Assembly: GCF_013368755.1 (NCBI RefSeq)
Contig: NC_049564.1
Coordinates: 3,604,001-3,668,000, forward strand
DNA length: 64,000 nucleotides
Direction: 5' to 3'
DNA from: Talaromyces rugulosus
Taxonomy: Eukaryota; Ascomycota; Eurotiomycetes; Eurotiales; Trichocomaceae
Below, in pieces: positions 30,829 through 41,412 of the stretch. The first letter of the stretch is position 1; each line of letters begins with the position of its first letter. A model generated the notes under the pieces. The model was given only the letters and a program-made list of their open reading frames with translations, did not search any database and had not been told where the DNA came from. Position numbers and translations under genes: made by a program.

Positions 30829-33227
30829 ATGTCCGGCCAGGCAGGATCAGAACCGTCATGGCAAGACGAGATCGAGTTCCGCCAACGGCCACCGACCTCA
30901 TCCACCAGTGATTACTCGGAGCACTCATTTCACATGCGGTCCAAGTCTAGCGCCAATGCTCTAAACAGCCCCAAACGCCTGTCCGTGTTTGGCTCGCGGA
31001 CAAGGAGCAATACCACCACCTCGACCACCAGGTCGCCTGCCTCGTCCACCTCCGGCGAGGCTCCCATGCCGCCTCCCCACGATGAAAAGCCCGCTCCATC
31101 GGACAGCGTGGCTCGCTCATTGCTTCTCCGGGGCAGCCGTATTCTCCGCCGCCAAGGGAGCAAGCTGAACGTCGCTCCCACTCTGGACGAGGAAGAAGAA
31201 GGCGCCAAGACTTCGTCCAAGTTCGAGGTTCCCAATATCTTCCAGCGCCCGCAGAGATTGAAGCGCTCGGATTCTCGTAAGTTGCTAGCCCTGGCCTAAC
31301 TGTCAGAAGCAGTCTCTAATGATTTCCAGACGAACAACTCAAGCGCATCATTTCAGAGCCATACAACTTCCACCATGTTACCCACACCAGTTCAAATCAA
31401 TTTCACGCTCTGGACAATACCAGTAACTATGAGCTGGTGGACGAGTTCTCTGCCATTCAAGCCTCCCAAACCCCAGAGCCGGGCCTGAGGGGGATTCGCG
31501 CTCAGGACCTCCATTCCGCAAACGCTTCAGCTGAGAACCTGCACGAAATGGCAATGGAAGACGAAAGAAACAAGGCTACCTCCCCCTCGGCCACGAGTCC
31601 TCCCATATCGCCGAAATCCCCTGGAAGAATCGAGAACTTCTCGCGACCAGTTTCGCGACTAAACAAGCCGCTTCCTCCCGCCCCGTCCATGTTGCCGCCT
31701 CCCCGAAGCTCCTCGCGACAAGCTTACGTTGACATTCCAGAACCGACATCTCAGGCCATGGATGAATATCTAGGCCTCAATTCTCAACTGTCCTTGCCCG
31801 ACTATCCGTATACTCGTTCAGAGGAAGTTGAACTCCCGCGAATGCATGGAGCCGAGATATTCCACTCAGACGCTGACTATCAAATGTCTGCCCGTGAGGA
31901 CGACGATGATGCACAGCTCGCAGCCGCCGTCATCAACAGTTATCTTTCTGATCTGGAGGATGTTCCCGAAGAGGAAGACCAGGAGGAAGAGGAAGCTCAA
32001 GAAAAGCAGGAGACCAAGGATGATTCTCATGTCGAACCGAGTTCACCCAAGGACAACGGCCAGAATAAGCCTCCCGCCCTCAATCTTCTGCAGTCCGCTC
32101 CAATCCGTCACGAATCTGTGGTTGTGGTGCAAGATCCCCAGCTGTCATTCTCGGAAGAATTGATGTCTCCCACTTTGCCCCAATTTCGGCCAAATGCCAA
32201 CAGTTCGCCAATGTCTCAGGCGAGCGATGCCAAAACCATTAACCGGGAAGGAGGCTTTGAGGAATTCTCAACTTCGTGGGACGAGGATATTGACTTTTGC
32301 TACGAGCATGCTGCAGAGGCTGACTGTGATTTTGACTGGAGTCGGTCTTCCTTGGACATGTCGAAATCTCCTGTGAAAGATGCTGCGTCGGGTATTAACA
32401 AAAGGTTGACTGTCGTCAATTCCCTGCCTCTATCAATTCCAAACACCCCAGATCTGGACCCTGGCTCGGCCCAGTCGATCTTGACTCGGTCCCACGAGGC
32501 CATCACTCCCCTGAGTGAGGGCGCCACACCTGTCGAATTTTTTCCTGCTAAAGCTCAAGACAAGGAATACCTGAAGCTCCAGACGAATGTGATTGGGGAT
32601 GAGCCTAGCTATGAAGAGTTGCTTGCCGTTCAAGACGACAGTGACGGACAGTTTCAGTACTACACCCAGCGCAGATCATACTCGGTCGATGTCCCTGTTT
32701 CCCCACGCAGCAGCTATTCGCCCATCAGCAAATGCAACTCCCAAGAGAGTGTGATGCTGTCGCGCGCTGCCTCGATCGTCCGGAAGCACCGCTCTTCGAC
32801 TTCGACGACAAGCGTGCCGGATTTGGTGCCTAGCGCTAATAGTAGCCGCGAGAATACTGCTAAAGATAGCCTTGAATCGTCGGAGCATGCCACGTCCGCA
32901 CCAGTTCCCGAAGCCCCTCGGACTGGATTTTCCTATCATCGCCAAGTGAAGAGCCTGGCACCTGAGATCAACCTGTTCTCCAACATCGCTGCCGCGCGTG
33001 GCAACGGCAGCATCGATGTGATTGTCGACATGCCTTATCCTTTGGCATCGCCGGTCCACGATCGAACCAAGTCAGCCTCTGCTGCTGATCACCACAAGAA
33101 CATGAAAATGCATCAGCGTCCAGAAGGACCTCCTGCAGCTTCACGGCCAATGTCCTTGGCCCAAAAGAGGAAGAGCCGAGCCGGTTACTCTCTCTTCCCT
33201 ACTGGGATGGCGGCATCCCAGCGATAA
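30829..33227 (+). CDS. CRIB-motif (Cdc42/Rac-binding) protein without a kinase domain
   Basis: Two exons, 30829-31276 and 31330-33227; 781 residues. The frame opens further upstream with a GTG; ATG 30829 (MSGQAGSEPSWQDEIEF) is the first methionine codon. The only recognisable domain is a CRIB motif right after the intron, KRIISEPYNFHHVTHTS, which matches ISxPxxFxHxxH. The rest is Ser/Thr/Pro-rich and probably disordered, with a polyproline stretch (LNKPLPPAPSMLPPPRSS) that could bind SH3 domains and acidic tracts (EEEDQEEEEAQEK). By analogy with yeast Gic proteins it may be a Cdc42 effector or scaffold; that is inference. It has an unusually long non-coding region upstream. Confidence 0.8.
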
Positions 33228-33800
33228 TATTATTATATCATATGACGTTATGACCTTGTGTCCCCTCTTTTTTTCCCCCCCCATCTGCATAGGCGTTTTA
33301 TCGTCGCACTCGTTTCAGTCGTGAGTTCTTCAAAAGTGAGGGTCATCGGAAGCCTCGGATCATTTTTTTTTTTTTTTTAAAGGTTGGTGCATACATTATC
33401 ATAATAGAATTGCACTTTTCTGGCGTTTGTTTGATTGATTGATTGGATTGGTTTCTTGCTGCATTGCATAGCTGCATGGATGGAAGTTGGATGCTCGCGT
33501 CTTGAGCATTGGGTTTAGTTGTGAATTAGGCTGTTTATATGTTTTGGTAGTGTACAATGATTGTTGAATTGTTTTAATCTGTGACTTAATTCGTACGAAT
33601 AGTTGGTGCAAGTTCATTTGAAGTCGTCTGCAAGGCTGCGCTGTCTGATCAGGTGACCAGCATTATTTCCCAAAACGGGTTAGCCTGGTACTTGTGGCGT
33701 CACCACCAGAACAGTATGACTTTCTTTCCCTTCACGTCTCTCTCTCTCTCACAAAATCGACGCCCAGAAAACGAGGGAGAAAACAGAAGGGGGAAAAAAA
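33228..33800. other. intergenic, CRIB gene end to ESS2 start
   Basis: 573 bases in tandem orientation. A T-run at 33362-33378 lies in the putative 3' UTR, followed by AT-rich sequence and a CT-rich leader ahead of ESS2. No gene is seen. Confidence 0.4.
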
Positions 33801-35279
33801 ATGGCGTCTTCACAGTCTCTCGTGAAACGCGCCACGGACACGCAGTTAATGCCACCGCCTCCTCCAACCAAAAAAATAAAACGCCCCACCACCGTCCTCG
33901 ACGAAGACAGTTATACCGATGCCCTATCACATATCATCGCGCGAGATTATTTCCCGGGTTTGTTGGAGACACAGACGAGGCAGGAAGTGCTGGATGCGCT
34001 GGAGTCGAGAGATAAGCAATGGATTGCGCGTGCGGGGCAGAGGCTGGAGGAGGTCATGACTCCCATTAGAGGGAGGAAGAGAGGGAGGAGGGGTGTGAGC
34101 ATGACTCCAGCAGCTCGAACTGCGAATGGAGTGACCGAAACACCGACTACGACGACGGCGACCATGTATGGCGGGGACACGCCCATGTCGACGACTGCCT
34201 CGAAAATCGGCACACCCATGTCTGTAGTGTCCTCGACGACGACGAACAAAGAGCGAGGCGAACAGGGAGCAATCGACGTTTCAAATCTCAGTCTGAATGC
34301 ATTTCAAGCAAAATACACTAGCGAAGACAACGAATCTTTCAACAAAGTCCTCGACACCCAAAACGACAAGCGCCGCGAAAAGTATGCGTGGATGTGGAAC
34401 GGGAACAAGATACTCTCTGCGCGCCAGATTGCGCATCGCCAGCGCGAAACAAAACGTATTACTGACCGCGGAGATGCCGTCGGGGGCAGCAAAGAGCTCG
34501 TTGTTGCAGCAGAGGCTCTGTCTACAGACATGGACGCTCGCCCCGCCGCGCCAGATACGTGGAAAGCCGGCGCGCAGAATTCGCTCATGTTCAGTCCAGA
34601 GGAAACAGAAAACTACGAAACACGCGCGCAAAAGGCAGAGGCGTCGTCACGGGCTGGGCATAAGAAGGTTGTTTACGAGAATACTCGTCTGCCTTCTTCC
34701 GGCACCGAGCAAGATGGGCAGCATCAAATCCCGCCGTCGCCATCTCTATCGGCAATCAAAGATGCAATCGCCGGCCGAATCCGTCCCACAGATTCTGAAC
34801 CAGGCTACACGGGCGGCGAAACTCCGCGCGTGAACGGATACGCTTTTGTCGATGAAGAAGACGAAGACGAGGAAGACGAGGCCATGTATGAACGTCTCCG
34901 ACAACTAGCAAGCCAGGGCATGACCGGCGACGGCGGTGACTCCTCGCCGAACCCATTCAACATTAAACAAAACCGCAAACGCGAAGACTTGCATCATCGC
35001 ATGGTCGACACTGTGGCTCAAAAGAAACGTGCTGAGAAAGCGGCTCCTCACCAACTTTCCTCCTCAACACCTCGCTTTCCGAGTAGTCCAATGTTTCTGC
35101 GCGGAACGACAGCAGGAACTCCGCGCGGGAATAATATGACGCCTGGAAAAACGTTGACGCCGGCTGCGCAGAAGCTTCTGCAAAGAGTTGGAAATACGCC
35201 GAGGCGGGCGGGTGCCAGTACTCCATCATCTTCTGGGTTGAAGAATATATGGACGCCGACGCCGCGGAGGCATAAATAA
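33801..35279 (+). CDS. splicing factor Ess2/Bis1 (DGCR14, Es2 family)
   Basis: A single exon, 492 residues. The family is a nuclear component of the catalytic (C complex) spliceosome. The N-terminus VLDEDSYTDALSHIIARDYFPGL is the family signature; the middle NAFQAKYTSEDNESFNKVL followed by KYAWMWNGNKI is also characteristic. DTWKAGAQNSLMFSPE and KVVYENTRLP, plus the closing tandem TPG/TPxR sites, follow as in other Es2 proteins. It faces MID1 with 189 bases between stops. Confidence 0.93.
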   Translation: MASSQSLVKRATDTQLMPPPPPTKKIKRPTTVLDEDSYTDALSHIIARDYFPGLLETQTRQEVLDALESRDKQWIARAGQRLEEVMTPIRGRKRGRRGVSMTPAARTANGVTETPTTTTATMYGGDTPMSTTASKIGTPMSVVSSTTTNKERGEQGAIDVSNLSLNAFQAKYTSEDNESFNKVLDTQNDKRREKYAWMWNGNKILSARQIAHRQRETKRITDRGDAVGGSKELVVAAEALSTDMDARPAAPDTWKAGAQNSLMFSPEETENYETRAQKAEASSRAGHKKVVYENTRLPSSGTEQDGQHQIPPSPSLSAIKDAIAGRIRPTDSEPGYTGGETPRVNGYAFVDEEDEDEEDEAMYERLRQLASQGMTGDGGDSSPNPFNIKQNRKREDLHHRMVDTVAQKKRAEKAAPHQLSSSTPRFPSSPMFLRGTTAGTPRGNNMTPGKTLTPAAQKLLQRVGNTPRRAGASTPSSSGLKNIWTPTPRRHK

Positions 35280-35468
35280 TGTTTTTTTTTATTGAATTGT
35301 TTTTATTAGCTTTATGATACCCCCTTAGATGTTTAGAATCAAGAATCAAGAATTGAATTAAGAGTCAACTGGTAGCCAGTGCCATTAGGGTATCGAGCAT
35401 AAATACATGTAGTTACCGAAATCCAAAAAAAAAAAGACGACATCGCTGATAAATGCAGAAACGAAAAT

Positions 35469-37342
35469 CTAGAACAATGCAGATGCCAACCACAGCCCAA
35501 AACCCGCTAAGAACATCCCCATGGACATATTCACATCTACCCTGTACCCGCCGTTTAAATAATACGCTGCACCGAGATAACTGCAGGTGATATCACCATT
35601 CGATGCACGGTAGCCGTACGAATCATTCAGCAGTTTACCTGTGGGACAACTAAAGCCCAGCGCCGCAGGACACGTGCGCACAAGATCGTTGCAGAGATCT
35701 TGACAAGGGAGAATCTCCTTGTATGGGCCGGGTTTGATTTTCTCGTCAATCAGCGGATTGCGCGATGCGTTTGTAACGGGGGATTGCAGCAATGAATGGT
35801 TGGCGGGCAGTTTGGTGCCGTTGAAGAATGCTTGTCCCACGTTGCGTGGTTGGAGGAATGAGTAGTCGCTGGAAAAATCGTAGCAGCGTGGGATGGTTAC
35901 GGCGCAGAGCCATTGTTTGTATGCTGCCTCACAGTCGGCGCAGCCAACGGCGAGAGAGTACATTGAAATGGAAGATGTGTTGCAGGGAATCAGGGAGAGG
36001 GAGTTTTTGAAGTTTTGGTAATAGCTTTGCGCGTTGGAATCGTAAATTTGCGCCAGAGCGGTGGAATCGAGGTCTGGATTCGACGGGACTGCGTATGCAA
36101 CCTGGGAGCAAAAGTCGAGGTTGTACAATAGGGCGCAGTTGTCGTCTGCATAAATCAGTCAGTATTGCAACTCACAGTGCTAGATTCAAACATACCGGCT
36201 TTTGTGGTAAAGTTCATCGCTCTCCAAATCTTTCCCCCGCCACCAATCACTCCGTTCCCAGAACTAGTTGAATTACCGTCCATACCAAGAATACCATAAT
36301 ATGTAGAACTGCTGTTCAGGTATGTGAAGTAGAACTGCTCCTTGGGCTCGTTGCCGAGTCCTCGACTGGTCATTGACGTGTTGATTGCATTGTTCCCCTT
36401 CCGGATCTGAGACCACTGGTTCAGCGCGCAGTATGACCGCTCTAATCCATATATGCCCGAGTTGTTGATGTTATTCGCAAAGATGGTGAACGGCGGCTCG
36501 ATGTCCATCCACTCCTGGTAATTGGGCGTGCCAGGGTCCGACTGGGTCACGTTGTCTGTGATTAACAGCGCAGAGTGGATGTCGGAGTCGACGAAATACA
36601 GGTTGGTACTGTCTTCGTAAGAGTGGTAAGAGGCGTCCACTGATGTGCCTAATTCGTAATTATAAATTCCGGAGAACGCTGACGTGTTTGATGCCGACAC
36701 CCCGATATAAACATCTCCACTAGCCTGTATGGTTGCCCCCATATATCCTTGATCCGCTGTATATTCCGTCTGTTCATCTGCATTTTTCCCAGGACCAGGT
36801 CTCTGGTTGTTGTCGGATGTTGATATGTAGACTGTCAGGGGAGGCAGGCTAGCGCTCGAAGAGGCCGGACTCGTGCTATTGAGGCTGGGCTTGATACACG
36901 TGTTTAACGAGATATAGACGGTATTTGCCCGTTTCTTCAGCTCGTGGTCCCCAACCACGCTGGTTGCCGTTGAAGAGGATGGCGCTGTGATATTGGCCGG
37001 AAGTCCCTTTGGCGGCGAAGACTTTGGCCCATTGACGGTTTCTTTGGGGAACACCCAGTTCTGAGTCTCGCCGATATTGATGTTTGATAATTTACCCTGG
37101 TTGTTTCCCAGCGTCGTCAGCCCGCTGGTGCCCCGGCCGACAATCTCCTCCGGTTTCCTCCCTTCGATGAGCAACGGATAATCATGGACGATTGCGGGCG
37201 GCGCTATCTCGCGAACTTCGAGCGCGTAGGCGAAGCCGCCGGAATTCGTGAAAAGGGCATAATAGAGCACGAGTAGTAGGACAGTCGCAGCAAAGGTGGC
37301 AGCGAAACGGGATTGTAGGGGGGTGAGCTTGGGGAACTGCAT
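35469..37342 (-). CDS. MID1: stretch-activated calcium channel subunit Mid1
   Basis: Two exons, 37342-36196 and 36145-35469; 607 residues. The ATG at 37342 (MQFPKLTPLQSRF) is preferred: the frame runs further upstream only from a non-ATG codon. It is followed by a hydrophobic signal/anchor (FAATFAATVLLLVLYYALF). Mid1 works with Cch1 for calcium entry during mating, stress and hyphal growth. Many N-x-S/T glycosylation sites are visible, and the C-terminal half is Cys-rich (NCALLYNLDFCSQVAYAVPS, CADCEAAYKQWLCAV, IPRCYDF, CQDLCNDLVRTCPAALGFSCP), the Mid1 signature. The end is hydrophobic (MGMFLAGFGLWLASALF), compatible with a membrane or GPI anchor. Confidence 0.94.
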
Positions 37343-38113
37343 GCCTGCGACGACAAGACTGTACAAAGAAGAACGAATCCCGCTGCGGAAGAACACGCTC
37401 ACCAAGGGGAATTATAGCAAAGAGGCATAAGGAAATCCATTTGACTCGTATATGTTGGTGAGTCTTGGGGGACGTGGATGGTTGGCTGATTGATGCTAAT
37501 GTCTCGTCCTGTCTCCAAAAATATCCATTTCCGGCGCTAGTGCCACGGCTACGCCACCTTTCTAAGTCTGATTGGGACTAGTGCGTCTACTATACGCGTG
37601 TTTTACTTCTTCTATACATGATAATTTGAGAGAACTAAATGAAATTGAGAATTTATGATTTATTTTAAATGGCTTTCAATTTTCAAGTTGATTTTGCCAG
37701 GTATTGGTTTGAAATGCATCTTTCTGAATATATACATCGAATACTAATGAGTATGATGCCACATCAACTCTACTACAGCTATAGCTATTTCTAGAATTGC
37801 ATCACATATATTAGGGTAATTAACCCCTAGACTTTTTAAACCTCTATTCGATTGTTTAATTTATAGCTGAAAATCATATTAAAAAAGACTAATACAAGGG
37901 AACAGAGGACGAAGAAGTGAAAATTAAGGGCGAGGTGAATATACACCCACTTGGTTTCAATTTAGTCAACAATTAGCTAGAAAAAGGGAGAAAAGAAAAA
38001 TAAGAGAAGAATAATAATAAGCAAAAGAAGAAAAAGAAAAAGAAAAAAGAAGGAAAAAAAGAAGAAAAAAACAAAAGAAATCCCCAACCCGTCCTTTTGA
38101 CAAAAACCAGCGA
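37343..38113. other. intergenic, MID1 promoter and receptor-gene 3' region
   Basis: 771 bases between two minus-strand genes. 37600-37900 is AT-rich. 37979-38080 is a nearly pure purine run on the plus strand (polypyrimidine in the receptor's sense strand). No gene is supported. Confidence 0.45.
37979..38080. repeat. about 100-base polypurine tract
   Basis: The plus strand is almost only A and G (runs of GAAAA, AAGAAG), interrupted by one TAATAATAA and a few single pyrimidines. It lies directly downstream of the receptor stop codon and so would be a polypyrimidine stretch in its 3' UTR. Confidence 0.7.
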
Positions 38114-40783
38114 CTATCTCAAGTCTAAACTGACCAGTTTGTCAAAGTCTTCCCAACTATCTAGTCCCAGTGTGCTGTCTCCCGCGCAAGACACCGCGAG
38201 ACCTTTTGTTTCAGCTCCCAAAGACTCTTTTTCAGGGCAGGCAGCATATGCACGAGACAAGGCGTACAAAGTCCGTGCCCGATGGATGCCCGGTGCGTTT
38301 GTGATATCGTCAATATTGACAGCCTTTGTCAAGAAATCACTTTTCCGATCAAAACTGAATTAGAATATCACTTTTTTTTTAAAAAAAAAAAAGAAGAAGA
38401 AGAAGAAGAAGAGGTAATAAAGTAGAAGGGGCCTTACATGCTTTCCGAAATTAAGCCTTGATTTAATCTCACTCGCCCAGCAATGTAAAAATACTGCCCT
38501 TGTGACTTGAGCCGGCGATTCATACCAGCCCCTTTAATTGCTTCAAATGCAAGACTAAGATGCTTGTCGGCTAGATCAAGGTTCTTAGAACGAATCCCAA
38601 GAGAGATATAGGCAAAATGGACACTTATATTTAGTCAGCCATTACTTCTATATTATTTGATCAATAGAAAGGATACATACTAGTATGGGACAAGGGGGGG
38701 AAGTTTTGTTCCTTGTTCAACAAATTGAACAAACTTGAGTGCTCCCTCCAGTTTTTTAGCGGCATTTTCAAAATCATTGCAGCAGTACAAGCGTTGTGCC
38801 ACCGTTACTTGGGTCACTATCAGCATGTCTGTCCTGTATGGTCTGTGCTCAATGAGAATTTGCTCTGCAAGATCAAACAAACCGTCACCAGCGGTATAAT
38901 CACCGGCACTGCTAGCAGCAAGACCCATATGGCAGACCATCATAGCTACTGGGTCCTGTTCCAAGTTCATCTCAGCCATCTTTTGATAGACTCTCGTCGA
39001 CTCCGTTTCATCCAAGATGATACGTGACGCGTTGAAAGCTGTAATTTTGCTGTTTCCGAAACCCCCATTATGTAGCTGATGAGAGTGCTTATAATAAAGA
39101 AAGCAGAAATAGAGGCCAGGTTCCCTTTTTTGCATGCCGTGGGCCTCGAAGGCTACGTCGCCGGCGTCTAAAACTAGGCTGAAATCTGCAGGTCTATCGG
39201 TCCGTAATAAATATCTGTGCCATAAATTAGCAAATTTGTAGAATAACTTTAAGGGTGTAATAGATTCTGGCTTCAAATGAGCAATGAACAGAGCCTGACC
39301 AGAAAACTGCAGTCCGTCATTCTTATGTGAGGAGGCAGAATGATGAAAGGTTTGAGATGTACGTACCCTAGCGTACGGTCAATCAGTATTAAGAGGTGCT
39401 TGCATGGTGCTAGTTCTTTATTTCCTCCCTTAAAATGCCACAAAACTGACAATACATGTGGTAGATATAGCTCCGGTTCTATCCGACAATGAGCTTCATT
39501 TTTACACTCTTCCTGAGGTAGAAAGTAATGTAATAGATGGGAAATGGTGAGATGGAAATATTCTCGATAGTGGTTCTGTGCCATTTGACGAATGCGGTAT
39601 CCCTGGAAACCTTGGCTGAGAGAAATGGTTTTTTTCTCATAATTGATTCTGACCAAAGCCAACTCTGCTAGAGCGACCAAGGCATCGTATTTGCTGTGTC
39701 GGATAAACTGTTAGTAGCCACCACAAAGATGTGTCATTTCAAAAGGAGGTTGTCCATACGAATTTCCATCACGATGTTGGCCAAGCAAATCCGAACGACT
39801 AATAAGCTCTTGCGGTATAGAGTCTGACACAAGAAAAGACAGGGAATCGAGCACTATCTTAGAATCCAATTCCAATCTTTCGAAAACAGCCCATGCGGGA
39901 TACTGTCTGCTCTCCGTTTTGTACAGGTCAAGAAACATTTCTGGTGAAAATTTCTTGGCTACCATAAAGGCAGTAGCTTCTCTGATTAAGTATGGGCTCC
40001 CAAATAGCCTGTCTAGTATCTTTTCGGCAGTGTCGGTTTCGAAAATTTTTCGATCAGGGGGAAGACAATGGTTTAGAAACTTCGTACCGTCCTTGCAATC
40101 AAGATCTTTTAGCTCGACCCAATGACTTTCCGGATAGTCTTTGAATGCGCTTTTTTTGAAAGGGGCAGTGACAAGTACTGATCCGTGCCCGTGACAAGGC
40201 CAGTATCGGCTCAACTCAATATCATCCATGACATTGTCGTAGACTAGAAGCCACTTTAAATCTAAGAAATAACATCACCTATTAGTACGAGATCTGCTGT
40301 CCACAAACTTTTCTACAAGCAAAGCAAGACAAGAACGACTATACCGGTAGTTGCCAGCCATTGCATGACCAGAACTGCATTCACCATGTTATTCAATGTC
40401 GGATCTGCGTCTGCCAAACCGAGAGCTTTTGTAGCCGCATAGCTCAAGGATTGCTGGATAGAGAGTTCATTTTTTGCCGAAACCCAAAGCACGAAATCGT
40501 AATTCGGGGCGTTTTTCCAAGCATATTCTAGCGCGAGTTGGGTTTTCCCAAACCCGTGCATGCCCAATATGAATACTGCTGATACCTGATTTGATGAATT
40601 TTGTTTCTTGAAGAAATCATCCACCTCCGCCAACTCCTTTTCGCAACCAAAGAATTCAGGATTCCGTTCGAAGGGGATGGTGAGCGTTTTACCAAGTGGC
40701 TTCGCATTTTTAATTCTCTCTTTCAGTGCCTCTTCTTCTCCAGGTACGGCCAGGGCCTTGTAGTATTCCCTTAGGCAGGGCAT
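38114..40783 (-). CDS. NB-ARC/TPR receptor-like protein (fungal NLR-type STAND ATPase)
   Basis: Six exons: 40783-40345, 40261-39760, 39693-39363, 39294-38681, 38623-38438, 38354-38114; 770 residues, all phases closing, so the gene looks intact. The NB-ARC begins at NPEFFGCEKELAEVDDFF; P-loop GMHGFGKT is at 74-81; Walker B is WLLVYDN with Asp155. The sensor block reads GSVLVTAP (173-180), with Pro where relatives have Arg. A weak GLPL box (FGSPYLIREATAFM) and a winged-helix-like region follow. The C-terminal half has degenerate TPR-like helices (DYTAGDGLFDLAEQIL, NDFENAAKKLEGALKF, LDLADKHLSLAFEAI, IHRARTLYALSRAYAAC). Family members are immune or self/non-self receptors in fungi. No N-terminal effector domain is present; only about 40 residues precede the NB-ARC. 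The GTACAT donor of intron 3 is weak. An upstream exon cannot be excluded. Confidence 0.85.
38372..38413. repeat. T9-A12 run and GAA microsatellite inside receptor intron 5
   Basis: Nine T followed by twelve A, then AAG/GAA repeats to 38413. It lies inside the 83-nt intron 38355-38437, so on the sense strand it reads as TTC repeats, T, then A before the CTAATTCAG acceptor. Confidence 0.7.
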
Positions 40784-40904
40784 CTTTCTGTCAGGGATTA
40801 GGCACACGTTCTGATAATGTTAAACCAACGAGTTCAGAAAACTTTGAGTGAAGTGGGAAGTCCGATGGAGATTTGCAGTCGCCTTTTATGGATTTGCCGG
40901 ACAG

Positions 40905-41159
40905 TCATCTAAGAAACCAGTCATGTAGGAAATCAGTCATGTAGGAAATCAGTCATGTAGGAAATCAGTCATGTAGGAAATCAGTCATGTAGGAAATCAG
41001 TCATGTAGGAAATCAGTCATGTAGGAAATCAGTCATGTAGGAAATCAGTCATGTAGGAAATCAGTCATGTAGGAAATCAGTCATGTAGGAAATCAGTCAT
41101 GTAGGAAATCAGTCATGTAGGAAATCAGTCATGTAGGAAATCAGTCATCTAGGAATCAG
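40905..41159. repeat. 16-bp minisatellite, 14 perfect copies plus one degenerate copy on each side
   Basis: Unit TCATGTAGGAAATCAG is repeated without a single change from 40921 to 41144 (14 copies). It is flanked by TCATCTAAGAAACCAG at 40905-40920 and TCATCTAGGAATCAG at 41145-41159. There are no spacers, so it is not a CRISPR array. The period is not a multiple of three and each phase meets stops, so it is not coding for a repeat protein. It ends 122 bases before the receptor ATG. On the receptor's sense strand each unit carries an ATG. Confidence 0.98.
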
Positions 41160-41372
41160 TCATTTCTCAGAATCCATCTGTCACTAGAATTACCGACCAT
41201 CATTTCCATAGAATGAATCAAATCGGATGTAGAGAGTTGGTAGTTAGGGCAAAACACGGCCTATGACCTGCCATTTCTCACTTCTTTTCTTACGGTATAT
41301 ATCCCTTTCTCTCTCTCTCTCTCTCTATCATCTCCCTGCTGAGTGAAAAAAAAAAAAAATGGAGTCAGCAAG

Positions 41373-41412
41373 TGACTCATTTGTGTGACGATTCTTCTCA
41401 TGCGCTGAGTCA
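41373..41412. promoter_or_regulatory. pair of TGA(C/G)TCA sites upstream of the receptor
   Basis: TGACTCA at 41373-41379 and TGAGTCA at 41406-41412, about 600 bases upstream of the receptor start. This is the consensus for bZIP factors of the Gcn4/CpcA and AP-1 type. Binding is inferred from the motif only. Confidence 0.35.

Noticed and set aside
38097..38363. 88-codon plus-strand open frame
   Set aside because: It is antisense to the last receptor exon, which continues the receptor frame with proper splice sites and TPR-like sequence.
40808..40920. Upstream coding exon of the receptor
   Set aside because: A plausible acceptor (TTTAAC...CAG) exists, but an in-frame stop follows upstream and no good donor or effector-like sequence was found before or beyond the repeat.
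40905..41159. CRISPR-like array
   Set aside because: Units are contiguous with no spacers and the host is a eukaryote; it is a minisatellite.
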